From: Faecalibacterium sp. UBA1762
Lineage (GTDB): Bacteria; Bacillota; Clostridia; Oscillospirales; Ruminococcaceae
Direction of reading: 5' to 3'
Assembly: GCA_002314755.1 (NCBI GenBank)
Contig: DCHC01000039.1
Coordinates: 1 to 64,000 of the forward strand
DNA length: 64,000 nt
Shown piece after piece: positions 1-8,727 of this stretch. How positions within the stretch are numbered: the stretch's first letter is position 1; each line of letters begins with the position of its first letter. A model generated the notes under the pieces. That model worked only from the letters and a program-made list of their open reading frames with translations. It made no database searches and was not told the origin of the DNA. A program made the translations under genes and the position numbers.

Positions 1-1428
1 AGCTTGGAAACGAAGGATGAGACCTACACCTATAAGGATTTGTGCAATCAAACATTAAAGCTTTTTTTCGCAGATGAGTACTGGATAAAACAGGATTCTT
101 CCGGGAAATACCGCGACCTAAGGGAAAATGCGGCGGGTTTGGATTATCTGTACAATAATGAAGGGGTCGGTAAAAAGCTGAAAATTGTCGGTGTTGCCAA
201 ACCAAATGAAAAGAACGTAACATCCATTATCAGCAGCGGCTCTATCGGTTATCTGTCGTTGCTGACACAGGAGGTGGTTGAGAGAACAAATCAGTCCGAG
301 ATTGTTCAGGCGCAGCTGAGCAATCCCTATAAGGACGTATTTACCGGAACACCGTTTGCAGGTGATGATTCAGATAATATCAGCGATTCTGAAAAGAAAA
401 CACTGCTGAGAGAATATGCTGCCGGGCTGAGTGCGCAGGAAAAGGCAAATGTGTATACAAAGCTGAAATGCGTACCCACCGAAGAGTATGTCGACACTAC
501 CGTTCGGCTTGCACTGGATTCTTACAGCCGGGAAGATCTGGAATCCATGTTGGTTAATTATATCGCGAAGGAAACGCCGGTTGATAAGGATTCCGTCGAG
601 GAATACGTATCTGAAATGGATGATGAGACGATTCGGGAGTATGCAAAGGAGGGACTGGAGGAAAAGGTTCGGAAAGAGTATAGCAAGAATATGCAATCTC
701 AGCTGGAATCCAAAACAGTCGAGGAACTGGCAGAGGCACTGGATACGGATTCCTTTACCGAGGATCAGTGGGCAAGGGTATATGAAGAATATCTGACCCC
801 AAAGATGGAAGATAACAGCTATGATGAAAATTTGAGCGAGCTTGGTTGGGCCGATCTGGATAACCCAACAAGCATCAGTCTGTATGTTTCCAGCTTTGCG
901 GACAAGGACGCCATTGCGGATTGTATTGCCCGTTATAACGCCGGCGTTCCCGAGGAGGATCAGGTCGTATATTCCGACTATATGGCGTTGCTGACAAGCA
1001 GCTTGACCTCCATGGTAAATGTTGTATCCTACGTGCTGGTCGCCTTTGTCGCGATTTCTTTGGTGGTATCTTCTATTATGATCGGTATCATCACACATAT
1101 TTCTGTTTTGGAGCGCACCAGAGAGATTGGTATTTTACGTGCCCTGGGCGCTTCGAAAAAGGATATTTCCAGGGTGTTTGTCGCGGAAACTTTTACGGAA
1201 GGGTTGGCGTCCGGTTTACTGGGTGTTGCGATTGGTGTGGGATCGATGGTGGTAATTAACGGGGTAGTACAGTCAGTTTCGGCAATAGCCGGGCTGAGGG
1301 CAGCATTGACCCCGATCGCGGCAGTTATGTTAATTGTGGTAAGTACCCTGATGACAGTATTGGCGGGTCTTCTGCCGGCAGGCTTTGCGGCGAAAAAAGA
1401 TCCGGTAGCCGCATTGCGAAGCGAGTAA
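1..1428 (+). CDS. ABC transporter permease, FtsX/MacB family (5' truncated by window edge)
   Basis: Only the C-terminal part is visible; the reading frame is open to base 1, so the true start lies upstream. Residues about 1-330 (counted from base 4) are hydrophilic, helix-rich and acidic, as expected for the extracytoplasmic loop of a FtsX-fold permease. The end carries three membrane segments (about 338-366, 398-420, 437-460) and the family signature ERTREIGILRALGASKKDI, then the usual ending KDPVAALRSE. Members work with a MacB/LolD-type ATPase in export or cell-envelope stress. The partner ATPase is outside the window. The extracytoplasmic part is long for the family. A hairpin terminator follows at 1463-1498. 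Family call is firm; substrate is unknown. Confidence 0.9.
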   Translation, partial: SLETKDETYTYKDLCNQTLKLFFADEYWIKQDSSGKYRDLRENAAGLDYLYNNEGVGKKLKIVGVAKPNEKNVTSIISSGSIGYLSLLTQEVVERTNQSEIVQAQLSNPYKDVFTGTPFAGDDSDNISDSEKKTLLREYAAGLSAQEKANVYTKLKCVPTEEYVDTTVRLALDSYSREDLESMLVNYIAKETPVDKDSVEEYVSEMDDETIREYAKEGLEEKVRKEYSKNMQSQLESKTVEELAEALDTDSFTEDQWARVYEEYLTPKMEDNSYDENLSELGWADLDNPTSISLYVSSFADKDAIADCIARYNAGVPEEDQVVYSDYMALLTSSLTSMVNVVSYVLVAFVAISLVVSSIMIGIITHISVLERTREIGILRALGASKKDISRVFVAETFTEGLASGLLGVAIGVGSMVVINGVVQSVSAIAGLRAALTPIAAVMLIVVSTLMTVLAGLLPAGFAAKKDPVAALRSE

Positions 1429-1462
1429 TTTATCCCGGTCAGAAAGCAAAACAAATATGGCG

Positions 1463-1498
1463 GCATCTTCTGTGACAAAAAACAGGAGATGCTGTTTT
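1463..1498 (+). terminator. Rho-independent terminator after the permease gene
   Basis: An 11-bp stem (GCATCTTCTGT at 1463-1473 with ACAGGAGATGC at 1482-1492, one G-T pair) with an 8-nt loop is followed by TGTTTTAT. It separates the permease from the polysaccharide operon and makes an upstream ATG at 1457 an unlikely start for the next gene. Confidence 0.75.
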
Positions 1499-1512
1499 AT
1501 CAAGACGGTATC

Positions 1513-1530
1513 AAAGACCGATTGGTCTTT
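1513..1530. repeat. Perfect 7-4-7 inverted repeat in the polysaccharide operon leader
   Basis: AAAGACC, loop GATT, GGTCTTT lies 31 bases before the first glycosyltransferase start. It could be an operator or a small leader hairpin; there is no U-tract, so a terminator is unlikely. Confidence 0.4.
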
Positions 1531-1561
1531 ATCCGTATCACCGAAAAGAAAGAGTAGATAT

Positions 1562-2404
1562 ATGATTTCGGTAATTATCCCCACATACAACAGACACAAG
1601 ACCATCGCCGCGTCGGTCAACAGTGTGCTGAATCAAACCTACCGGGATATCGAGGTCCTGGTTATTGACGACGGCTCTACAGATGACACTGCCGAAATCA
1701 TTCAAGGAATAACCGACCCGAGGCTCATATACTACTGTTCCGTTCATGTGGGTGCCTGCGGTGCACGGAATTTGGGAATCACTTATGCCAGAGGGGAGTA
1801 TATTGCTTTTCAGGACAGTGATGATATCTGGCACGCGGATAAATTGGAAAAACAGTTGAACCAACTAACGGTGAGTAACGGAGATATCGTTTTTTGTAAG
1901 CTTTGTTTCATGAGTGGGGGCAGTGTACAGAAAATGCTTCCGCAAAAGCTGAAGACAGGGGTATTGAAAGAAACAGACAGTCTTTTTCATATCGGAACCC
2001 AGACAATTCTTGCGAAACGCGAGGTATTTGAACATGATTTTTTCAATGAAAAATTACCCCGTTTTCAGGATCTGGAGCTGCTGTACCGTCTTTCGTCAAA
2101 TTATAAAATATGTTGTCTGGATGAGGGATTGGTGGATTATGTTATCCAAGAGGATTCCATCAGCAGTCAAAACGGAAAACTGTTGTCAGCCTGTGAGCAG
2201 ATTCGGGTGATTCATCCCCAACTGCGCAGACGGAATCCGCAACTGGCAAAGGATCTTTCCTGGATACTCTATGTCACATCTGCACAGGAAAGAGGAACAA
2301 AAGATTACCGTAGCTATCTGAAGCTCTCTCACTATTATTGTCACAGCGTAAAGTATTGTGTGATCCGGGGGATGAGCCTTTTGGGTTGGAACTATGGTAT
2401 ATAG
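1562..2404 (+). CDS. Glycosyltransferase family 2
   Basis: A 280-residue GT-A fold transferase that would add a sugar from a nucleotide-sugar donor to a lipid-linked surface glycan on the cytoplasmic face. The N-terminus MISVIIPTYNR, the nucleotide-binding DDGSTDDT and the metal-binding QDSDDIW are standard GT2 motifs. The frame is open further 5' to 1457, but that start sits on a terminator and the GT2 fold begins at MISV, so I use ATG 1562. No membrane segment is present. First gene of the plus-strand polysaccharide operon. Donor and acceptor cannot be told from sequence. Confidence 0.88.
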   Translation: MISVIIPTYNRHKTIAASVNSVLNQTYRDIEVLVIDDGSTDDTAEIIQGITDPRLIYYCSVHVGACGARNLGITYARGEYIAFQDSDDIWHADKLEKQLNQLTVSNGDIVFCKLCFMSGGSVQKMLPQKLKTGVLKETDSLFHIGTQTILAKREVFEHDFFNEKLPRFQDLELLYRLSSNYKICCLDEGLVDYVIQEDSISSQNGKLLSACEQIRVIHPQLRRRNPQLAKDLSWILYVTSAQERGTKDYRSYLKLSHYYCHSVKYCVIRGMSLLGWNYGI

Positions 2405-2515
2405 GTGCGGCAGAATAATGATTCCTGCCGTACTGCGTATTTGCGTATGCTGCGCAGATACAGGATGGTACGCATTACACTACTCCACTATACCGGGAAA
2501 GGAATATTCAACACA

Positions 2516-3661
2516 ATGAAGACGCTGATCTTTGATCTGTTGGTTACACAGCCCAATCGGACGGCTAAATTTCATGGCGGTGGTGAATATGTTAAGACGC
2601 TCTTTTTCAGGTTGTTGCAACATACGGATAAATTAAAAATTATCGCGGTTTATAACGCCGACGCATTTCTGGACCCGGCGGTTGCCAAAGTGATAGAGGA
2701 GCACCGACTGGAGACAGTATGCGTTGAAAATCATCAGGAACTGCAAAACAGTGGGTTGTTTGAGCGCGCGGATATATATCTGTGCGGGTTGTCAGAGCCG
2801 GTTATTCGTATGTCCTTTCCACAGGGACTTCAGGTAATAACCGTTTACCATAATATCCGTTCATTGGAAAAGCCAATTGACTGTACCAGTCATTTATATT
2901 CGGATAATTTAAAGACGGCGGGAATGGATGTAATTCGGTATTTGTGCGGAGAGTGGTATCGAGGGTACGAGAAGAAAAAGGTACAAAAAGCTTTTGACAA
3001 AAGCAGCTATATTGTCGGTGTTTCCCGCAGCGCAGTAAGCTCGGTAGATTTGTTCTTTCCGGATATTCCGGAGGAAAAGAAGTTGCTGGTGTATGCGCCC
3101 TTGAGATTGCCGCCGATCTGTATGCCGGTTGCAAAAACAGAGGAACGATACATTTTGATGTTGGGCGGAGACCGTTGGGTCAAAAACGCCTACAGGGGTT
3201 TGCGGGCAATAGACCAACTATTTGGTATGGGACAGTTGCAGCAGTTTCGGGTAAAAATTGTCGGTGAAGTATCCGGAAAAATAAAAAGTCGGGTTCGTAA
3301 TTCAGACCGTTTTGATTTTTTACCTTATATGGATACATATGATTTGCAAAGACTGTACCAAAGTTGTGATTTCTTTTTCTATCCCACAATGAACGAGGGT
3401 TTCGGTTATCCTCCGTTGGAGGCTATGCGCTACGGCAAAACATGTGTTGTCTCTTCGGTAACCTCCCTGCCGGAAATCTATGGGGATTCGGTTTACTACT
3501 GCAGTCCCTATGACCGTTGGGAGATGATGTCTCGGATACTGTACGCTTCCGGACACAAGATAGATCAGTCGGTCATTCGCAGCAGATTTGAAAAGATCGT
3601 ACAGATGAGCAATAAATCTGTGGATGACTTTATTCAGCTCCTTACAGGTGAGAATTGTTAA
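2516..3661 (+). CDS. Glycosyltransferase family 4 (GT-B fold)
   Basis: A 381-residue retaining-type transferase. The C-terminal half has the GT4 donor-site pattern: ILMLGGDRWVKN (start of the second Rossmann domain), then NEGFGYPPLEAM with the two conserved glutamates of the EX7E motif, then SLPEIYGD. I choose ATG 2516 (MKTLIFDL) because GGGAAAGGA at 2495-2503 is a suitable ribosome site; an upstream GTG at 2405 is open but adds 37 residues unlike the family. Its stop TAA is directly followed by the next ATG, so the two genes are translationally linked. Likely adds a hexose to the operon's glycan; specificity is unknown. Confidence 0.88.
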   Translation: MKTLIFDLLVTQPNRTAKFHGGGEYVKTLFFRLLQHTDKLKIIAVYNADAFLDPAVAKVIEEHRLETVCVENHQELQNSGLFERADIYLCGLSEPVIRMSFPQGLQVITVYHNIRSLEKPIDCTSHLYSDNLKTAGMDVIRYLCGEWYRGYEKKKVQKAFDKSSYIVGVSRSAVSSVDLFFPDIPEEKKLLVYAPLRLPPICMPVAKTEERYILMLGGDRWVKNAYRGLRAIDQLFGMGQLQQFRVKIVGEVSGKIKSRVRNSDRFDFLPYMDTYDLQRLYQSCDFFFYPTMNEGFGYPPLEAMRYGKTCVVSSVTSLPEIYGDSVYYCSPYDRWEMMSRILYASGHKIDQSVIRSRFEKIVQMSNKSVDDFIQLLTGENC

Positions 3662-4609
3662 ATGAAAGAGCAGTTATCAGAAGGCCTGTCAGTAATTATT
3701 GTGGATTATCAAACTCTGGATACAACCTTGAATTATATTGACAGTTGTATTCAGGCGTTTATAGGGGTTAGCGGATTACATTTTGTCATCGTAGATCATT
3801 TTCCGCAAAATGGAGACGCGTCACTGCGGACACGGTTTCAGTTTGTAGAGGAGACGGCTTCTTATACCCGTTATCAGTACCGTGGCGCGGACATCGTGTA
3901 CAGCCAATCTGATAACAACGCCGGTTATGCAAAGGGAAACAACAAAGGTGTCCGCCTGGCTGCAGAACTGTTTCGTGATCGCTTTTATCTGTTCAGTAAT
4001 AATGATATCCTTTTTCCGCAGCCTGTGGACTGGCGTTTGATACAGGATTGCTTTGCGGCAGATGACCGTATTGCGGTTGTGGGTACTGGCTTGACAGGGC
4101 CTGCGGGTACAGTGCAAAATCCCGGGAAACGACCGACGGTCGGTTACTCTTTGTTTTATAAGTTTTGGAAGGATATTTTTGGGAATGTAATCAGGCTGAA
4201 TAGGTCAGATATCGACAAAGCGGCAAACAGCGGATATGTTTATCGGGTTTCCGGTGCATTTATGTTTGTCCGTGCGGACAGTTTTCATCAGGTGGGAATG
4301 TTTGATGAAAACACTTTTTTGTTCGCGGAGGAAGAGATACTGAGCGAAAGACTGCGGAAACTGAATTATTTCACATATTACTGCAAAGAGGTTCAGATAA
4401 TTCATCATGAACATCAGTCCCTGTATACTGCGAATATGTACAAAAAACGGCTATTGTTAAGTTATGATTCCGAACGGTACTATTTCCGGCAATACCGGGA
4501 AGCGTCGTTTTTACTGTTATTTTTGGCGGATATCAACAGAACTGTCTACTGCCTGGCGCTGGCATTTAAAAACAGGATAAAAGAGATTAGGGACGGAGAG
4601 AAAAAGTGA
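3662..4609 (+). CDS. Glycosyltransferase family 2, rhamnosyltransferase-like
   Basis: A 315-residue GT-A transferase. The segment DNNAGYAKGNNKG followed by LFSNNDILF is the pattern seen in rhamnosyltransferase-type GT2 enzymes, where the NNDI stretch replaces the usual DxD. A conserved G-x-F/G-A-F-M-F-V region (VSGAFMFVRADSF) and the acidic LFAEEEIL follow, as in the WcaE/RfbF-like group. It begins one base after the previous stop and ends overlapping the next start by four bases (GTGA), so it is in the middle of a tightly packed operon. Assignment to rhamnose transfer is inference from resemblance. Confidence 0.85.
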   Translation: MKEQLSEGLSVIIVDYQTLDTTLNYIDSCIQAFIGVSGLHFVIVDHFPQNGDASLRTRFQFVEETASYTRYQYRGADIVYSQSDNNAGYAKGNNKGVRLAAELFRDRFYLFSNNDILFPQPVDWRLIQDCFAADDRIAVVGTGLTGPAGTVQNPGKRPTVGYSLFYKFWKDIFGNVIRLNRSDIDKAANSGYVYRVSGAFMFVRADSFHQVGMFDENTFLFAEEEILSERLRKLNYFTYYCKEVQIIHHEHQSLYTANMYKKRLLLSYDSERYYFRQYREASFLLLFLADINRTVYCLALAFKNRIKEIRDGEKK

Positions 4610-5322
4610 CTGTTGCAATTATTTTCGCCGGTGGGGTCGGCATTCGTTTCCATGGCAGCGATATTCCGAAGCAGTTTATGCAGCATGATGGAAAAACGGT
4701 CCTGGTGCATACACTGACACATTTTCAAAATAGCAAATGGGTTGATAGGATTCTGGTTGTCTGTGTGGAAGACTGGATTCAGCACTGCCGCGATGATATT
4801 CTGCAGTTCGGTATGGATAAGGTTACAGAGGTTATTCCGGGCGGTAAAACCGGACAGGAATCTATTTACAATGGGCTGCGCAGAGCAGGTGAGCTTTTTC
4901 CGCCGGACAGTACGGTATTAATACATGACGGCGTCAGACCGCTTATTGAGCCGGATACGATTGAAAAATGCGTGAAGTCTGTGCATGAATTCGGCTCAGC
5001 CATAACGGTTGCGGACTGTACGGAAACAGTATTAGTAGAGGGGCGGGACGGGTTGCAGCACAGGTTCGTGGACCGTTCCCTTTGCAGAAATGCAAAGGCT
5101 CCACAGTGCTTTGTTTTAAAGGATATCCTTGTTGCACACGGACAGGCCAGAAAAGAAAAGATGAGTTTTATTGATTCCGCTATGCTGATGAGTCATTACG
5201 GGTATCAGCTGCATCTTGTTTACGGTAGCGCTGCTAACATAAAGATCACAACGATGGAAGATTATCAGATTTTTTGTGCGTTATACGATTTGAGAAAGAG
5301 AGCTGCCGATGGAGCTGAATGA
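4606..5322 (+). CDS. IspD/TarI-like cytidylyltransferase
   Basis: A 238-residue nucleotidyltransferase of the IspD family. It transfers CMP from CTP to a phosphorylated polyol or methylerythritol phosphate. Visible motifs are AGGVGIRF followed by IPKQF (CTP binding loop), GGKTGQESIYNGL, HDGVRPL and the terminal IKITTMEDY. Starts with GTG overlapping the previous stop. Position inside a surface-polysaccharide operon beside an SDR and licD argues for a ribitol-5-phosphate or related CDP-polyol pathway (TarI/Bcs1-like) rather than isoprenoid synthesis. IspD itself remains possible but would be unusual here. Confidence 0.82.
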   Translation: MTVAIIFAGGVGIRFHGSDIPKQFMQHDGKTVLVHTLTHFQNSKWVDRILVVCVEDWIQHCRDDILQFGMDKVTEVIPGGKTGQESIYNGLRRAGELFPPDSTVLIHDGVRPLIEPDTIEKCVKSVHEFGSAITVADCTETVLVEGRDGLQHRFVDRSLCRNAKAPQCFVLKDILVAHGQARKEKMSFIDSAMLMSHYGYQLHLVYGSAANIKITTMEDYQIFCALYDLRKRAADGAE

Positions 5323-6307
5323 ATACCTTACATCATTTCATATTCCCTGGCAAGCTTTTCGCGGCAAGACCTTTTTGATTACGGGATATACAGGGCTGAT
5401 CGGGCGGGCTTTGAAGGATCTGCTTTTACAGGCGAACACACGGTACGGATTGAATATCCGCATCATTGCATTGTTGCACAATCAGAAAAGCTACGGGGAG
5501 GAGAATGGCATTTCTGCTGTTTTTGGCGCGGTAGAAAATCCGTTTGAGGTGCAGGGGGAGGTTGACTATATCATCCACTGTGCGGGGAATACGGATAGCA
5601 CCTATTTTGTACAGCATCCGGTAGAGCTTTTTACAGAAAATATCCAGGGTGTGAAAAATCTGCTGGAGCTGGCGCGTCGGAAAAGGGTTTCCGGTTTCAT
5701 TTTCCTTTCCACAATGGAGGTATACGGATATCCTGAAAAAGGCGTCATGCCAAAAGAAAGTGACGCAGTGGGGGTAAGAACAGATAAGGTCAGAAGCTGT
5801 TATCCGGTTTCCAAGTTAGCTGCGGAGTCCGTTTGCTGCGCATATTCAGCGCAGTATGGGGTTCCGGTAAGGATTTTACGGCTTACACAGACCTTTGGAC
5901 CGGGAATACAAAAAGGGGATAAACGGGTTTTTGCGCAGTTTGCACGGGCTGCCCGTAATGGGCAGGATATTGTTTTGAAGACGGAGGGCCTGACTGAGCG
6001 TTCCTATTTGTACACCTATGACGCGGCAACTGCCATTTTGACGGTTTTGACCCGTGGGAAAAACGGGGATATATATAATGTGGCAAATCCGCAAACATAC
6101 TGCTCTATTAGAGAGCTGGCGAAGATTTTTTGTGAAAAGGCACAGACCCCAATCAGTATCCGGTATGAGGGCACGGATCATGATGGCCAATACTGTGATA
6201 CACTGTATATGAATATGGAGATCAGCAAGCTGCGTAGTCTTGGCTGGGAACCTAAAGTAAGCTTGGAAGAAATGGTAGAGGTTGCTGTTCGCGAGGTTGT
6301 GCTGTGA
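5309..6307 (+). CDS. NAD-dependent epimerase/dehydratase (extended SDR)
   Basis: A 332-residue extended short-chain dehydrogenase. The dinucleotide site FLITGYTGLIG is near residue 24, the active serine region is FLSTMEVYG, and the catalytic YPVSK provides Tyr-x3-Lys; LRLTQTFGPG follows. It overlaps the cytidylyltransferase gene by 14 bases, which argues that they act in the same pathway. Likely a nucleotide-sugar or CDP-polyol epimerase/reductase in glycan precursor synthesis. In Haemophilus Bcs1/Acs1 a cytidylyltransferase is fused to an SDR, a comparable pairing, but that SDR is of the classical type, so the parallel is only suggestive. Confidence 0.85.
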   Translation: MELNEYLTSFHIPWQAFRGKTFLITGYTGLIGRALKDLLLQANTRYGLNIRIIALLHNQKSYGEENGISAVFGAVENPFEVQGEVDYIIHCAGNTDSTYFVQHPVELFTENIQGVKNLLELARRKRVSGFIFLSTMEVYGYPEKGVMPKESDAVGVRTDKVRSCYPVSKLAAESVCCAYSAQYGVPVRILRLTQTFGPGIQKGDKRVFAQFARAARNGQDIVLKTEGLTERSYLYTYDAATAILTVLTRGKNGDIYNVANPQTYCSIRELAKIFCEKAQTPISIRYEGTDHDGQYCDTLYMNMEISKLRSLGWEPKVSLEEMVEVAVREVVL

Positions 6308-6347
6308 TATTCCCACACAGAAATTATACAACACAGAGGGTACGGGT

Positions 6348-7151
6348 ATGGGTTTTCGGGAAATGTTACAAGACCCGACAAATTTTGAAGGGTTGACGGT
6401 CATCACAGATGAGATGCTTGGCAGTTTGCAAAATGAGCTGGCAGAGATGTTGAATGAGTTGGCAGTTGTTTTTTGCAAACATCATATTTCCTGGGGAATA
6501 ACCGGGGGTAATGCGTTGGGTGCAGTGCGAAATCAGGATTTCATTCCCTGGGACGATGATATCGATATTAACATCAGCAGAAGAGATTATGCGAGGCTTG
6601 AACTAATTTTTGAGACCGAACTGAAAGATCGCTATATTTTAAAGAAACCCGGCGATATGTACTATCTTTATCATTTTCCGCAGATACACAAGAAGAATAC
6701 AACATATCAGCTGTTGCAGTCCGACAACCGCGCAAACGATGGTATCTTTATTGATATTTTTATTGTGGAAAACACTTTTGACAACTGGTTGCTAAACCTT
6801 ATTCACGGACTGGGTTCAACATTTTTTTTGTTTGCCGATTCAGCAATGAGGCTTCACGCCTGCAGAAAAACGGTAGAAAAATACTGTGTTAACCCCAGGG
6901 TTGTCAAGGCAGTCAGGCGGAAAAACGCGCTTTCCCTTTTTTTCCGTTTTCTCCCGTTGGAAAAATGGTTGTACCTATCGGATAGATGGTTTGCCCTGTC
7001 AAAAAATGAAGCCTCCGATAAGGTAGTTATACCGTCCGGAGCGAAGCATTTTTGGGGCGAAAGGTATGACCGTGATGTAATACTGCCGTTTGTCCCCATT
7101 GTTGTTCGGCAAAACAGTTGGCATACATTACATCGGGTAAAGCAGTATTGA
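6348..7151 (+). CDS. licD: LicD family phosphotransferase, C-terminus apparently truncated
   Basis: A 267-residue LicD/nucleotidyltransferase-fold protein that would move a phosphoryl-alcohol group (phosphocholine, polyol phosphate) from a CDP donor to a glycan. The core motif is clear: GGNALGAVRNQDF then IPWDDDIDI with the metal-binding aspartates. ATG 6348 is chosen because GAGGG lies seven bases upstream. The family resemblance runs to ILPFVPIVV (near 7105) and then stops; the expected remaining residues, usually ending with a Tyr-rich LRRLYGDYM-like stretch, are absent. Directly downstream lies an aminotransferase relic, so a deletion probably fused two genes here. Activity is uncertain. 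Confidence 0.75.
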   Translation: MGFREMLQDPTNFEGLTVITDEMLGSLQNELAEMLNELAVVFCKHHISWGITGGNALGAVRNQDFIPWDDDIDINISRRDYARLELIFETELKDRYILKKPGDMYYLYHFPQIHKKNTTYQLLQSDNRANDGIFIDIFIVENTFDNWLLNLIHGLGSTFFLFADSAMRLHACRKTVEKYCVNPRVVKAVRRKNALSLFFRFLPLEKWLYLSDRWFALSKNEASDKVVIPSGAKHFWGERYDRDVILPFVPIVVRQNSWHTLHRVKQY

Positions 7152-7153
7152 CC

Positions 7154-7303
7154 AACGGTTTTGAATGCTATCGATTTTATCCGACAGCCGGAGTGGAAAA
7201 AACGCCGATTGCTCAGCAGATTGCGTTGCGTGTTTTAACACTTCCATTGTATGCGGATTTAGATGTATCGGATGTTGACAGAATATGTGATATCCTTTTG
7301 TAG
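7154..7303 (+). pseudogene. Relic of a DegT/DnrJ/EryC1 aminotransferase (C-terminal end only)
   Basis: About 50 codons in the frame ending at TAG 7303 read as the C-terminus of a sugar aminotransferase: NGFECYRFYP, then TPIAQQIALRVLTLPLYADL and DVSDVDRICDIL. The RVLTLPLYADL and DVDRIC pieces are characteristic of the last 40 residues of DegT-family PLP enzymes. No PLP lysine or other domain remains upstream; instead the licD frame occupies that DNA. I infer loss of most of an aminotransferase gene together with the licD 3' end. Confidence 0.65.
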
Positions 7304-7331
7304 AATTGGTAAGGACGGAGGGTGTTTGAAG

Positions 7332-8702
7332 GTGGAACAGTCGAAAATGGATACCGTTCAGGTTTCGGTGGTGTGCCTGACATACAATCACGAGAAGTAC
7401 CTTCGTAAAGCTTTAGAAGGTATTGTCAGTCAAAAAACAGATTTCGCCTTTGAGGTAATCGTACATGAGGACGCATCTACAGACCGTACAGCAGAAATTC
7501 TGAAAGAATATGCTGAAAAGTATCGTTTTATCCGTCCCATTTTTCAGACAGTGAATCAGTATAGCCAGGGAAAAGATATTGAAAGTGAATTTTGCTATTC
7601 CATGGTGGAAGGACGGTATGTCGCGTTTTGTGAGGGTGATGACTACTGGACTGACGAAAACAAGCTGCAGACGATGTATGACTATTTAAGTACCCACCCG
7701 TCTTGTACGATGTGCTGTCATGCATATCTCAATGTTGAGGCAAATACAGAGAAAAAAATAGCGGAGGTACATTGTCTGCGGCAGGACGGAAAACTGGAGG
7801 GAGAAAAAATAATTCTGTTCTCCAACCCGCCTCAGTTGGCATCAACCATGTTCCCAAGAGAAATACTGGAAAATCAACCGGATTGTTTTTTACATAGAGG
7901 GGTTGGGGATTATACGGCATTTTTGTATGCTGCAGCTATGGGTGATGTGTACTATATGGATAAGATAATGGCTTGCCATAGGATAATGAGTGACGGATCA
8001 TGGTCTATGCGTATGCGGCGGGATTCGGCAAAAAGGATAGCGCATTTTCAAACTATGATAGCCTTTTTAGAGGAGTACGACTCTTTTTCCGAGCAAAAAT
8101 ATCACTGTGCAGTGTATAAAAGAAAAAAAGGACTGGCCAAAACGATACAATCGATTCGCAGGTCAGATAAGAGGGGTATTATTAAACGATCATTAAAGTA
8201 TTTAATGCTGAACAGCGTTATTGCACATATCCCCAGTTGGACAATCCGGAGAAGTTGCTATCGGCGGCTGGGAATGTCAATCGGTAAAGGATCCAGAATT
8301 CAGATGAAATGTATTGTGAATACACCGCAAAAAATAACCGTTGGAGAGAATACGGTTATCAATGAAGGGTGTGTTCTTGATGGCAGAGGCGGGTTAATAA
8401 TTGGCGATAATACTTCGATATCCATGCAGAGCATGATCATTACAGCGTCCCACGATATGAAATCAAATGATTTCGCCTATTATGAGGCACCGGTAACTAT
8501 TGGCGATCATGTATGGTTGGGGGTTAGGGCAATGGTACTGGACGGTTCCCGGGTGGAAAACGGTTGTGTAGTAGGCGCAGGCGCAGTTTTAAAAGGAACG
8601 ACCGAAGAAAACTGTATTTACCTTGGGATTCCTGCAAAAAAAGCGGCAGACAGAAACCTGAACGCGACTTATACAATAGACTACACGGATTATTTTAAGT
8701 AA
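7332..8702 (+). CDS. Glycosyltransferase family 2 fused to a hexapeptide-repeat acetyltransferase
   Basis: A 456-residue two-domain protein. Residues about 10-250 are a GT2 domain (VSVVCLTYNHEKYL, HEDASTDRT, and CEGDDYW with the metal site). Residues about 305-450 are a left-handed beta-helix acyltransferase of the WcaF/maltose O-acetyltransferase type: GENTVINEGC, IIGDNTSISM, the histidine motif ITASHD, TIGDHVWLGV, VVGAGAVLKG and the terminal IYLGIPAKKA. GTG 7332 lies nine bases after GGACGGAGGG; a TTG at 7326 is also open. It would add a sugar and O-acetylate it or its acceptor. No gap in the frame suggests two separate genes. Confidence 0.85.
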   Translation: MEQSKMDTVQVSVVCLTYNHEKYLRKALEGIVSQKTDFAFEVIVHEDASTDRTAEILKEYAEKYRFIRPIFQTVNQYSQGKDIESEFCYSMVEGRYVAFCEGDDYWTDENKLQTMYDYLSTHPSCTMCCHAYLNVEANTEKKIAEVHCLRQDGKLEGEKIILFSNPPQLASTMFPREILENQPDCFLHRGVGDYTAFLYAAAMGDVYYMDKIMACHRIMSDGSWSMRMRRDSAKRIAHFQTMIAFLEEYDSFSEQKYHCAVYKRKKGLAKTIQSIRRSDKRGIIKRSLKYLMLNSVIAHIPSWTIRRSCYRRLGMSIGKGSRIQMKCIVNTPQKITVGENTVINEGCVLDGRGGLIIGDNTSISMQSMIITASHDMKSNDFAYYEAPVTIGDHVWLGVRAMVLDGSRVENGCVVGAGAVLKGTTEENCIYLGIPAKKAADRNLNATYTIDYTDYFK

Positions 8703-8727
8703 TGCGGAGGCCGGAGCAATCCGAACA

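Noticed and set aside
1457..1561. Upstream start extending the first glycosyltransferase.
   Set aside because: The ATG at 1457 and the next codons overlap a terminator hairpin, and the GT2 fold begins at 1562.
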